Positions 21,872-33,137 of a stretch of DNA of 64,000 nt are shown here, piece by piece. Source of the DNA: Hysterangium stoloniferum. Taxonomy: Eukaryota; Basidiomycota; Agaricomycetes; Hysterangiales; Hysterangiaceae. The translations under genes and the position numbers were made by a program. Below the pieces are notes generated by a model. That model did not search any database and had not been told where the DNA came from. It saw only the letters and a list, made by a program, of their open reading frames with translations. Location of the stretch: positions 1-64,000 of the forward strand of contig WHVD01000228.1 of NCBI GenBank assembly GCA_015178975.1, given 5' to 3'. Each line of letters begins with the position of its first letter. Within the stretch, counting starts at the first letter, position 1.

Positions 21872-23395
21872 CGGATTGTTGAACTAGGTGAGAAAGAAAG
21901 GAGCTATGTCTAAGGGGCGTTGAAGCTTATATATCATGGGTATATGATCGACAACACAGCAATACCCCACAGACAGCAATAGAGGTCAAGCTCATGGAAG
22001 CCGATGGCTATAAGAAGAAAATGGAACTGTTAAGGGTGTGATGACGGATACCGGGTGATAACGTCGGCTGTCTCAGTTGCTAGTCGATTGGTGTGTTCGC
22101 AGCTCGCCGGTCAATCCCTGACGTCAGTGTTCGTTTTAGAATGGCGTCTATTGCATGTAAATAAGTCCCTTAACTCCGATATTTTAAGCCTTTTGGTGTT
22201 AAAATTCGCTAACCGCTTAAAATTGGGATAGTGCAGGATAGTGTAGGATCATTCCTCGGACACTGCCGTGAACGCACTCAAACGCCTACTCTAACCCCTT
22301 CGTCGTGTCCTAAACACCATTGGGTCATGCTCGTTTTTCACCGAACAAAAAAAAATTGAATGAATGAATAGATTTATTTAAGATGGCACAATCATTCTCT
22401 TGAATTTCTTTTAGATCATTTTGACAAAATCGGCACTGTAATTTTTTAATGCATAGAAAGTAAAAAATAGTCATCAGATAGATCATCTGCCTAAACTACT
22501 TTGCGACAGTTTCCCAATCTCATTCCGAGTTGAATGCAAAGCCTAGAAATGTAAATATTTAATCCTCAGCAGCCATTTCTCTTGTAGAATTAAATTCATA
22601 CACAGGCCACTGTTCTTAGACGGTTCTTAAATTTATTCAAATCTTACAATGGATGAGACTCATAGTTGACTACATCACCAGTTTCACTGGAAATAATTTT
22701 GAATTTAATTCATCTTTCATATAGCATTTATCATACATATAGTCGTAAGAAGTGGGGCAGCTTACTGTATATTCTTCGACACGTGCTTAAGGCAATAGAC
22801 CATTCAATGAAACTTATTTGGTATGTTGGGCCTGTATTGCACTTCAAATATTATATAAAATGGGTAGTTGGCTTTTTAATAGTAAAGAAAAGGTCTAGCA
22901 GCCATCTTTGTACTATAAAATCCCCTGGTTTGTTGATGCGAGCCCTTAAAATTCCTTAAAATTCCTTAAAATTTCCCTTAAAATTAAGCTCGGTTAACTT
23001 AATTAGGCCTTGTAGGTCACTTAATTGCGACTTATGTTTAAAATCCAACCTAGAAAATTCTGTGTAGCTTATATTGACTTTTATTCATTCTCTTCACATA
23101 CAACAGAACTTTTTCAGTGGGTTTTATTGCATTCAGGGCTGCTGGATGACGGTCTTGCAATTATATTATGGGTGAACGTGGCTATCATGTGGTTTGTTAT
23201 GAAACCAGCACACTTGCCAACTCCATACTGTCCTATTATTAATTATATACCATTATAACCAAAAATCTATTCCCTTCAGTGCAAAAAGGTGATTGAGTAA
23301 ACTACACTCGAGCCTATGAATGGGAAGTATGTTTGATTAGGTAAGCAACTTCGACTAGGAGCTTTGTTTTAGCTCACTGTTTTGCAGTTGCCTTC
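21872..23395. other. AT-rich intergenic region upstream of the ATPase
   Basis: The first 250 bases would hold the ATPase promoter. From about 22340 the sequence is AT-rich with homopolymer A runs and a short array of AAAATTCCTT units (22946-22985). No gene is supported. Confidence 0.4.
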
Positions 23396-23520
23396 TAGGC
23401 TTATGGACAGATAACGGCATGGAGAACGGCATGGAGAACGGGATGCTAAGATTATGTGTCTCTTTTGCGAAACCAGTAGGTGCACGTCTTTGTACCCTTC
23501 ATCAATCTACTAATGTAGCC

Positions 23521-23800
23521 ATTGTGTTTAGGTCTCTCAAAGCAGCGCAATGTTGGACGAAACTCCTTTGGGTCCATGTATGCAGATAAATAACATGCTC
23601 AATGGGCCGCAGTTGAAGCCGGAAATGCTGATAACAACTGTGAGCACAAACATTAATTTATAAGTGTAAGTCATTTCTCGCTCACATCATTCCAGTCAAA
23701 GCCGTCTACAAGTGGATATCCCGAAAAATTCATCGCGATGATAGAAGAAATAGACACAGGCCAAATGTACGCATTTGATGCAGCACACTGGAGAGCTTAG
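23521..23800 (+). pseudogene. Possible remnant of a host gene exon pair
   Basis: A readable stretch gives MLDETPLGPCMQINNMLNGP, then a candidate 55-nt intron (GTGAGC...TTCCAG, about 23640-23697). It continues SKPSTSGYPEKFIAMIEEID and ends at TAG near 23800. GC is higher than its AT-rich surroundings. I do not recognise the family. It may be the 3' part of a decayed gene beginning near the ATGGAGAACGG repeats at about 23418. Confidence 0.25.
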
Positions 23801-25080
23801 CGAATACTTTGTGTGTCACTCTGCACCGACATCTTACCCTCACCTCTGAGCGCATTTTTACCTACGTGTCTGTGAGATGTTCAAGTTGCATGGCTATGGA
23901 CAATTCTGTTTCGCCATCCCACCATTGAGTAAAAGCTATTCATTTACTTTGCCATCTCCTTTTCTCCACGTGGTTTTACTTATTGCATAAATTCTCGTAA
24001 ATTCTCATGCTCAAGCCCATTTGATAACTTTTAAATTAGATATAGATTGGGTCGCATATTGTAACTGATATGGTGAATATTTCTGAGGTGGGATGAGCAG
24101 CCACTAAGGAGGGTGTTTATAATTACTATAATCTCAAATATTTACTAATAAAAGTCTTATTTTTACAAAACTCCATCTTTAAATAGTGATATCTATTCTG
24201 AAACAATTATATCATCAAAAAACAACCATCAGAAATAGTTCTCCATATTACATCTTATACAACCCATAGTTATTTAACAAATTCCATTGTATATAATTTC
24301 CTTCCTTTTACAGATGCCTACTAATACTTTTATTAGTACTTTGTTTTTTAAAAGTTGTAATGAAGTTATTTCCATGTAAAATATGTAAAATATTATTGGA
24401 AATTTTTCATACCACAGCTGTCTTTATTAAGTAAAACCCCCTATATATTCTGGGTATGTTGAATCAAGTAGAAATCTGTTTAGATTGACAGATCTATTCC
24501 GAAGTAATACATATGTATTTAGAGGTGCCAATGATATACATATGCATGGAATGGACTATTTAAAGGTATCTATTTTTTAAAAGTATTAGTGTTTCAAACT
24601 ACTAATTTTTTTTATTGTCTACTTGTGTCCAGAAAGATTCATTAGTTTGTAATGTATGAGAGAGTTTAAAACTTTTTGAAAGTTTAAAAACCAAATTATG
24701 TTTGAATCACATCCCAGATGTTTAAATGACCTTTAGAGTATATTAGAATTTGGTATACTTAATAGTTTTCAGATATCCTCCTAAATTGATGTCATTTCAT
24801 GTATATTTGTACCAGCCAAAACCAGCCAGTGGTGTGGGGACTGACTCATGGTGCAAGTGGAGAATATTGGGATTACTGGTATAATCTTATTAAAGGGATT
24901 TTACGGCACATTTGTGCACAATCTTACACTGTATTCTACTATTTATTTCGCATAGACAGACACACTGCACTGCTGGTTGTAAATTATGTAATCTTAAACT
25001 TGAAAGAACTTGTGACATGTTGTTGTGTGATGAAACTGCATGGCTAACATGTGCACAATGGCAACTTTGACCTTGACAAG
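23801..25080. other. AT-rich sequence without recognisable genes
   Basis: It is very AT-rich from 24090 on, with long runs of T and A. I found no terminal repeats that define an element. It borders the nested LTR block. Confidence 0.4.
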
Positions 25081-25113
25081 GTCAGTGTTAAGGGTGTGTA
25101 CATGGAGGGTTTC

Positions 25114-25928
25114 TGTTAGGGTACGTACACAGTGGGTCTCCAGAGAAACCTGCGGAATATCCGGTAGGACTTGGCTTCAGCTTATAGGCTGCACCCTCGC
25201 TAGATTGTGTTGTCAATTTCAGTCAGGCAGATGGGAATCCCAGGGAGTCTGGGCAGGGGTCGTGGGTCGAGGGGTCATAGGTTGGAGGTCGTGGGTTGTG
25301 AGTTGAGATAGGTGAGAGAGATAGATGTGCTGGAGCCTGTGGGCTCCAACTAGTGTGAGCGGTGTGATTCAAGTAGGAGTTTAGAGCGGAAAATGTATTA
25401 GATTACTGGGGGGAATCTAAGCCGATTTTCTGACTGGATTGTATGTACAACATCTGCCAGTTTAAATAGACCGTGGAGTGAATGTCATACCAAATCTAGT
25501 AATGATGAAACGAAACGAGCAAAACATGAAACAGGAATAGTAAACACCAAATTGGTGTTAGGAATGGGACGGAATGGAGCGGAGTCCGAATAGTGACAAA
25601 TCATAAACCATAATCAGAAATGGAGCAGGAGGGGAGTCCAAATCATGACAGGTCATTTGACTAAAACGGGAATGGGGCTCTGTTAGAGGGATGACAGGTT
25701 TTCTGAATGGGGTCTGGTGACTGACGCACGGGACAAGGTCGGACATAGACAGAGATGGAGTCTGGTGGGTTTTCCAGTGACTGAAACACAACATAATGAA
25801 GTCAAATGTAGACAAGTCTGACGTACGGAGTCCGGCGGGAATTCTGGTGAACTGACGATGGGTGCGTATAGGGTGTGGGTGCATATAAGTTAGTGCCCAG
25901 AGTCCGGGTGGGATTTCCGGTCATAACA
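25114..25928 (-). repeat. Family A solo LTR nested in the older LTR
   Basis: The LTR is 815 bp (TGTTAGGG...CATAACA) in the same orientation as its host. The 5-bp target duplication GTTTC is perfect (25109-25113 and 25929-25933). Confidence 0.92.
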
Positions 25929-26193
25929 GTTTCTGGAGAAACCTGTGGGAAATCCAGTAGGACTTGGCTTCAGCTTATGGGCTGCACCCTCATGAGATCA
26001 TCTTGTCCAATTTCAAACAGGTGGACAGGAATCCCAGGGAGTCTGGGTGGTGTTCATGGGTCGAGAGGTTGGTGAGTTGAGATAGATAAGTTGGAGGTCG
26101 AGTGATAGATGTGTCGGAGCCCGTGGGCTCCAATGAGTAAGAGTGGTGTGTTTCAAAGAGGAATTTAGAGCAGAAAATATCTAAGATTACTGG

Positions 26194-27093
26194 TGTTATG
26201 ACCGGACAATCCCGCCGGACTCTGGGCACTAACCTGTACGCCACCACACCTTACACGCACCAATTGTCTGTTTATAGGATTTCCCGCCTGGACTCCATAC
26301 GTCAAGACTTGTTACGTTTGACCTCATTACGACACATATCAGTCACTGGACTTCCCCCAGACTCCGTCTCTGTCTATGTCTGTCTTCATCCCACGCATCA
26401 GTCACTGGACCCCGCTAAGAATCCCGTCACCACTCTAATCAAGCCCTGTTCCTGTTTTAGTCAAATGACCTGTCACAATTTGTACTCCGCTCCCGCTCCA
26501 TTTCCCATTATGGGTTATGCTTTGTCACGATTCAGACTCTGCTCCGTTCTGTCCCATTCCTAACACCAATTTGGTGTTTACTATTCCCATTTTATGTTTT
26601 GCTCGCTTTGTTTCATTATTACTGGATTCAGTATGACATTTACTCCATGGTCTATTTAAACTGGCAGATGTTGTACATACAATCCAGTCAGAAAATTAGC
26701 TTAGATTCCCCCCAGTAATCTAATACATTTTCCGCTCTAAAATCCTACTTGATTCACACCGCTCACACTAGTCAGAGCCCACAGGCTCCGGCGTATATAT
26801 CTCTCTCACCAGTCTCGACTCACGACCCACGACCTCCGACTCACAACTCACGACCTCCGACTCACAACTCACGACCTCCGACTCACAACTCACGACCTCC
26901 GACTCACAACTCACGACCTCCGACTCACAACTCACGACCCACGACCCCCTGCCCGGACTCCCCGGGATTCCCGTCCACCTGTGTGAAATTGGACAACACG
27001 ATCTAGCAAGGGTGCAGCCTATAAGCTGAAGCCAAGTCCTACCGGATATCCCGCAGGTTTCTCCGGAGACCCACCCTGTGTGTGTATCTAACA
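26194..27093 (+). repeat. Family A solo LTR, opposite orientation, nested in the older LTR
   Basis: The LTR is 900 bp (TGTTATGACC...ATCTAACA). The 5-bp target duplication ACTGG is perfect (26189-26193 and 27094-27098). It is longer than its relatives because of an internal 21-bp tandem array. Confidence 0.92.
26824..26945 (+). repeat. 21-bp minisatellite inside the LTR
   Basis: About five near-identical copies of a 21-bp unit built on CGACCTCCGACTCACAACT are present. Other A LTRs hold shorter, variable versions of the same area (about 1380-1425, 25258-25305 and 50470-50530). Confidence 0.85.
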
Positions 27094-27786
27094 ACTGGGG
27101 AGAATCTAAGCTGATTTTCTGACTGGATTGTATGTACAACATCTGCCTGACTATATAGACTGTGGAATGAATAATATACCAAATCCAGTAATAATGAAAA
27201 CTAAACTAACAAACATAAAACAAGATAAATAAACACCAAACTTGGTGTTAGGAATAGGATGGAACAGAGTGGAGTCCGAATTGTGACAGGTCATAAAACC
27301 ATAATGGGAATGGGGCAGGAGTGGAGTCCAAATTGTGACAGGTCATTTGACTATAACGGGAACGGGGCTCAGTTAGAGGGATGATGGGTTTTCTGAGTGA
27401 GGTCTGGTGACTGATGCATGGGACGGGGTTGGAGATAGACAGGGATGGAGTCCGGCGGGTATTCCAGTGATTGATACATGAAGTAACGAATGTTGAATGT
27501 GGACAGGTCTGACGTACGGAGTCCAGCAGGAATTCCAGTAAACTGATAATTGGTGTGTATAGGGTGTGGGTGCATATAAGTTAGTGCCCGGAGTCTGGCA
27601 GGAATTCTGTTAAACTGATAATTGGTGCATATAGGATGCAGATGCATATAAGTTAGTGCTTGGAGTCTGGCGGGAATTCCAGTCATAACAGTCAGACTCA
27701 TCCTGGATGTCTTATTATAGTATGCTCTCATAGGGTCATGGTTAAAATTTCATTGCTTATCTCACATAGCATTGTCGCAGAGTAGC

Positions 27787-27970
27787 ACACCACGTGCACC
27801 AGTTGCACATGCAACACAATGCAGTCACACATGCAATGCAACACAGTTGTGGGGCAGTGCACCACATGCAACACAATACATTCGCACATGCAATGCAACG
27901 CAGTCGTGGGGCAGTGCACCACATGCACCTGGTTATGCACAGTCACACATGCAATGCAATGCAGTTGCAG
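27787..27970 (+). repeat. Tandem repeat of about 57-63 bp
   Basis: Two full and partial flanking copies share CACATGCAATGCAAC, CAGTYGTGGGGCAGTG and CACCACATGCA. The copies start near 27829 and 27886, with a further partial copy near 27947. Confidence 0.75.
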
Positions 27971-27992
27971 TGGCTTCTCAACCTAGCACACA

Positions 27993-28162
27993 CACACCTC
28001 ATCTCTTTATTACATGAATGTGGACAGACATTGCCATACTCATTTAATGTGTTTGTAAAGACATTCCCTTCTGATGACATTCATGAGAACCATACCCTGG
28101 AACTGCTTACCTTTCGCAAGATTGGTGAAGCCAGCATCTCTGAAGTCTTCGCAATAGGTTAG
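27993..28162 (+). pseudogene. Haspin-like protein kinase N-lobe fragment
   Basis: The translation includes CGQTLPYSFNVFVKTFPSDD and then LTFRKIGEASISEVFAIG. The second part looks like the Gly-rich loop of fungal haspin (histone H3 Thr3 kinase), whose N-lobe I remember as FTKIGEASYSEVFGIG preceded by a SF..FV..FPFD stretch. The reading ends at a TAG directly after the loop. The rest of the kinase is absent; a large TG-rich repeat follows. It is probably a captured or decayed piece. Confidence 0.45.
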
Positions 28163-28236
28163 AGGTACTTTCATATGGTTGCCTGAATAACACTCAAGCC
28201 AGCATTGACATTCACCATTCCAGGTGCGGGTGCATC

Positions 28237-28240
<4 letters not shown>

Positions 28241-28313
<73 letters not shown>

Positions 28314-28808
28314 GTGTGTGTGTGTGGGTGGGTGGGTGTGGGTGCAGGTGTGGGTGTGTCAGTGTGGGTGCATCGGTGCGGGTGCATATGTAGGTGTGCT
28401 GGTGTGGGTGCATAGGTGCGTTGGTGTGGGTGCATATGTAGGTGTGGACACATGGGTGTGTTGGTGCAGGTGCATATGTAGGTGCGTGCACATGGGTGTG
28501 TTGGTGTGGGTGTGTGGGTGTGTTGGTGTGGGTGCATAGGTGCATAGGTGTGGGTGCAAATGCAGGTGTATAGGTGCAGGTGCATAGGTGTGGGTGCAAA
28601 GGTGCAGGTGCATAGGTGCAGGTGTGTAGTGTGGGTGCATAGGTGTATTGGTGTGGGTGCATTGGTGCAGGTGTGTAGGTGTGGGTGCAGGTGCAGAGGT
28701 GCTGGTGCATAGGTGCTGGTGCATGGGTGTGTAGGTGCCAGTGTAGGTGTGTATGCGGGTGTGTAGGTGCATGTGCGTGGGTCCATAGGTGTGGGTGCAG
28801 AGGTGCAC
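28241..28808 (+). repeat. (TG)n microsatellite grading into a GGTGNN minisatellite
   Basis: About 70 bases of pure TG (28241-28310) pass into roughly 500 bases of degenerate hexamers such as GGTGTG, GGTGCA and GGTGCATA. The many overlapping open frames on both strands are products of the repeat, not genes. Confidence 0.95.
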
Positions 28809-29162
28809 ATCACATTATTGCCTGTAATATCTGGGATAGGATTCACAATTGGATTGGGAGTGGGAATCGAATTGGTGGACAACTATGTGGGAGCAGAGCA
28901 CTTGGGGCTTCAAGGGGCACATTTGAGAGAGATTAGGAGATTGCTGTGGTTGTCTCAGGGAGTTCAGGCAGGTGAATTCTTCAAGGATGTTGTCCTCACG
29001 AGTTTTCAGGATCAAATAGTACCATATAAGAGCAGGTACCTATCAAATATGGTATTATACATAAAGCAAATAATAGAAAATGCCTGAATGACCAAAATCA
29101 CCAAGACAATCTCTGAATATAGTTAGTCTTTAAAAAGGATCTGTCAACTGGCAAATTTCACC
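28809..29162 (+). other. Short coding-like stretch of unknown origin
   Basis: One frame reads LGLQGAHLREIRRLLWLSQG and then FFKDVVLTSFQDQIVPYKSR. This looks like real protein text but matches no family I can name. It lies between the TG repeat and the Crypton-like gene and may belong to either a lost gene or the element's 5' region. Confidence 0.25.
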
Positions 29163-31245
29163 ATGCCTGCAGCTCATAGAAACAAATGCTCTGTAACTTC
29201 CAAGAAATCAAGTGACAGAAAAACAGCAACAGAAAAACTCTCATTAAAGACCCTCATATCTACTGCAGAGGCCTCAAAGGACAAACATGGGTTTGCTCAG
29301 AGTACTATCAGCTCCTATGAAAGAGCTCTCTGTCAAGCCCAAAAGTGGCTACAAGGGCAACTCGAAGCTGAGGCATCTTTCAAGTGTCCACCTGGCTGCC
29401 TAGATATAGTTGAACCCTCTGAAAGTTGGACACTGGAAGAATTGCGGAGCATATTTGAAAAGACACCAAATGGAGCTTCACCTGCAGCCTTGATGCTGTT
29501 CATCGCTACAAGATGTTTCACAAAGAGTTTCAATGGGAAGGAATCAAAGAAGAGGATTGCAGAACAAACTCATGCTTGGAAGAAGTTCTGGGATAATTCA
29601 TGAGTGCTTTGGGAGTTGTCTTTCTGGGAAATTGGTTGATCATGCAGCATTTGAAATAAATTTGCAGGGATCCAAATGGATTATATCGTGGGCAATGGCA
29701 TTGGGACCCAGAAAAGAAAATTGCAAGAGGGAATCCAGCATATGCCCCCAGGGTCAGAGAGATTGTCAATGCTGTAATTGCTAGAGATACCACTCTAGGG
29801 GAATGGCAGCATTCTGCAGCAATGTCAAAGGAATATATGGACCGTATAATGGCTTGGTCTGAACAGGAATGCCCACAAGAAGTGCTTTCTTCAATCATAC
29901 CCTCCTTGAACTATTTTGTGGAAGTACGACTCAAAGTGACAACACACCTATTGATGTGCACTTTTGCTTCTAGCAGTTGGACACTCTGGACAAGGTAGGT
30001 GGCACCACCAATTGTTATATATACACATACATTCTTACTAGTGTGTAGGAACTTTGAACTTGCAAAACTCTGAGCCAAACACTATAAGCAGTGCATGCGA
30101 ACAGAGGATGAGTATCAGTGGAATATGATGAATGTCACCTTGAGCAGCAAAAAGGCTGGCAACATCAAATGAGTAGAGAGGGTGATCTTGAGAGTATGTC
30201 CTTTTTGATAATTTAATTAATCTAATCAAATTGATACATACATAGTTGTTCTATCCAGGCCATAAATACGAAATTCATCCGCAACCAGAGATGCCTTCAG
30301 TAGACATGCATTTCCACATGAATATTTGGATGAACTTTCTCAAAGCTTTTGTATATGGTTGTGAACTGGAGCCAAATGACTTTATATTTCTGAGTGTAAC
30401 CTCAATGGGCACTGTACAGCCTGAGGTGCCCATATCTCATGATATGATCCAAAAGTGGTTTGACAAGTTTATGGAAGGTGCCAATATAGAGTTGGGTACC
30501 ACCCGATTAACAACCCACTGCTTTCGTCAAGGTGGCACACAGTATAGATTCATGTACGCACTGATTGGAAAATGCTGGAGTCTCACAACAATCCGCTGGT
30601 GGGGTGGATGGGCTCAGGGTGAACACGTAAGTATCTTACAATGTATCCTTTTCTTATCAGTGGTTTATTTATTTATTAAATTTTACATATATTATATGTG
30701 TATAACAACAGCAAGATACGTTGATTTGATACTTACTGGATGAACTTTACCACTACGAGGATGGTCATGGGGATGCATTACTTCCTATACAGTCTGAGAG
30801 GAGCACATCCCTCCTCAATGAGAGTGGCAGTCTGCAAGTGCCCACTGTTGTATCCATGACACAGATTCTCAAGGCAGGACTTGATGAATTTGCCCAAACT
30901 TTCCAGGCAACAACATGTCATAATCATAGATGCCTGAGTGCAACTTGTGATGGGGCAGCACACCATACGTGTAGTTCAATGATGCCATCTTCCACTGGCA
31001 TTCAACCGGCAGTGTCAAGATCACAGTGGGAAGTGAATGGTGGCAGTTCTTTGCAGAGCCCAGATGAGCCAGATGTGTTTTTGCACATCCCTAAAATCAT
31101 AAAGCCGAGAAAGGACCGTCTGGATGTGCCACCTGGATGGAGACAAGTGGTGGATCACTGGTTGAAAGGTGTGAGAGATACTGTGAAATATACTCCAAAA
31201 TATAGTCCAGAAGAGCCCATGCTATATTTCCATTATTATATCTAT
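29163..31245 (+). pseudogene. Crypton-like tyrosine recombinase, decayed
   Basis: Cryptons are DNA transposons that move with a tyrosine recombinase. ATG 29163 opens a Lys-rich start. The core-binding part includes STISSYERALCQAQKWLQGQ, and the family phrase YMDRIMAWSEQECPQEVLSS follows (about 29840-29900). The catalytic part (30246-30630) has YEIHPQPEMPSVDMHFH, THCFRQGGTQYRFMYA with the H-x-x-R box, and RWWGGWAQGEH. The downstream LLDELYHYEDG should hold the nucleophile Tyr region. A C-terminal IPKIIKPRKDRLDVPPGWRQ segment resembles a GCR1_C DNA-binding start. It is broken: an in-frame TGA stands where relatives have Arg before YLLDEL (about 30733-30738). Further stops lie between 30080 and 30200, and the GCR1_C part is cut short near 31240. 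Element ends were not found. Confidence 0.75.
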
Positions 31246-31356
31246 TTTCTCTCTATTTTATCATATGCATATATTTAGTTTGACAGCCTATGCATTCGGT
31301 ACATTGACTCTTGTGGGCACATACATGCCAGACTTATGTATTCTAGTGCCAGTAGT

Positions 31357-32927
31357 TGTTAGGGTACGTACATGGTGGGTTTCCAGAGAAACCCGTGGAA
31401 TATCCGGTAGGACTTGCTTCAGCTTATAGGCTGCACCCTCATGAGATCTTATTGTCCAATTTCAGACAGGCAGACAGGAATCCCGGGGAGTCTGGGCGGG
31501 GTTTGTGGGTTGAGAGGTCATAGGTCAGAGGTCGTGCGTTGAGAGGTCGGGAGTCGAGATAAATAAGAGAGATAGATGCACTGGAGCCCGTGGGCTCTGA
31601 CTAGCATGAACAGTGTAATTCAAGTAGGAGTTTAGAGCGGAAAATGTATTAGATTACTGGGGGGAATCTAAGCTGATTTTCTGACTGGATTGTATGTACA
31701 ACATCTGCCAGACTATATAGACTGTGGAATGAATGACATACCAATCCAGTAATGATGAAACGAAACTAGCAAAACATGAAATGAGAATAGTAAACACCAA
31801 ATTTGGTGTTAGGAATGGGATGGAACAGGGCGGAGTCCGAATCATGACAAATTATAAACCATAACGAGAAACGGAGTGGGAGCAGAGTCCAAATTGTGAC
31901 AGGTCATTTGACTAAAATGGGAACGGGGCTCTGTTAGAGGGATGATAGGTTTTCTGAGTGGGGTCTGGTGACTGATGTGTGGGACGAGGTCGGACATAGA
32001 CAGGGACAGAGTCTGGTGGGTATTCCAGTGACTGTGTTACAACTGTGTCACAACCCAATGGTTCCCGAGGTTATCGCCACCTATCAACGTTTTCAAGTTA
32101 GCGTTCAAGTCACCGCATCAGAAACCGTTGGACCCCCGATGCTGACGTATGCTTTCGTGGTGATCAAACTCCGTTTACGCCCCCATCAAAATATACTTGT
32201 ACTATCTGGTTAAACTCTGATATGTCCCTTTTTATTATGATGATCCATTCTATTCTATGTTTCACATATGTCTATATATACTTGTAACCCTTAGACTATT
32301 TTCCTTTTCTCATAATCCCGCTCTCAGTTATATCACGGCCTCTGAACTAATCGTAACCTTCCCATTCCTAGTCAAGCTTATCTGTCAATACCATTTTCCA
32401 CTCTTCTCCTAGTTAGTATTTTCTAGATGCCAAATATTTGTATATGAACCTGCTGTAGTTGTAGTTACAAGGCAATCAGAATATCGACTCAGAATACCCT
32501 CTTACACCTCTAGAAGCCTTATATTAAGTATCCCACTATCCGCCTCCACGTGCGCTCGCCCACTCTCAGTTTCTGACCCCTTGGCCTGACACTTGACTTA
32601 TCCTTCAGTTCTGATCAGTAGTTCACCGAGAGGTACTCGTTAGGACTAGTTTTCGCCCATCTAAAATTTAAGGACACCTGACAGATATTTGCGAGGGCAT
32701 AGCACATAAGCTGAAGCCAAGTCCTTCCAATTGGTCCCCATCGGCCTACCGACACTAGTCAGTTTTCAGTTCTTAACAGACTGATACACAACATAACGGA
32801 GTTGAATGTAGACAAGTCTGACATACAGAGTCCAGCGGGAATTCTGGTAAACTGACAATTGGTGTGTATAGGGTGCAGGTGTGTATAAGTTAATGCCCAG
32901 AGTCCAGCGGGCATTCCGGTTGTAACA
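31357..32927 (-). repeat. 3' LTR of the truncated chromovirus, split by a family B LTR
   Basis: The LTR's own sequence is 31357-32034 and 32784-32927 (TGTTAGGG...TGTAACA). The polypurine tract adjoins at 32928, which identifies this as a 3' LTR. Outer flanks (GTAGT and GTACC) do not match, as expected when the 5' end of the element is missing. Confidence 0.88.
32035..32778 (+). repeat. Family B solo LTR
   Basis: The LTR is 744 bp (TGTTACAACTGTG...TTCTTAACA), inserted in the family A 3' LTR with a perfect 5-bp duplication GACTG (32030-32034 and 32779-32783). A TATATGA box at about 32451 lies 34 bases before the likely R start. Confidence 0.92.
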
Positions 32928-33137
32928 GTACCCTCCCTTTATGCCGAAGTCCCAAAGAGGCTCTGGACCTCGATAAGGTTCTTGTCGGCTACACACATGT
33001 GTCAAAAGTCATGTCAGTTACACATATGTGTCAAAGAGTCATGTGATCTGGAAGGTAAGGTTCAGATGCAACGAGCCTATATAAAATTTTGAAAAAATGA
33101 AAATTTCTTCTTCTTTATTACCCCCATCTTCGACATC

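Larger units (their letters stand above)
25081..27695 (-). mobile_element. Old family A solo LTR, split by two younger solo LTRs
   Basis: The outer LTR starts at 25086 (TGTTAAGGGTGTGTAC) and ends at 27690 (CATAACA), flanked by GTCAG on both sides (25081-25085 and 27691-27695). It is interrupted after 25113 and again after 26193. Its own sequence is 25086-25113, 25934-26193 and 27099-27690, about 880 bp in total. CpG sites are mostly TG or CA, as expected for the oldest layer. No internal coding sequence is present. Confidence 0.88.

Noticed and set aside
26749-27142. ORFs with a PPTHNSR heptapeptide repeat.
   Set aside because: They arise from the 21-bp minisatellite inside an LTR.
26830-28810. 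Regularly repeated blocks that might suggest a CRISPR array.
   Set aside because: Repeats are contiguous without unique spacers, and the genome is fungal.
28171-28882. Several long overlapping ORFs rich in Cys/Val on one strand and His/Thr/Pro on the other.
   Set aside because: They are translations of the TG/GGTG repeat in all frames and have no independent coding signal.
31352-32932. Treating the family A LTR at 31357-32927 as another solo LTR.
   Set aside because: Its outer 5-bp flanks differ and a polypurine tract adjoins it, so it is the 3' LTR of the chromovirus at 32928-36614.
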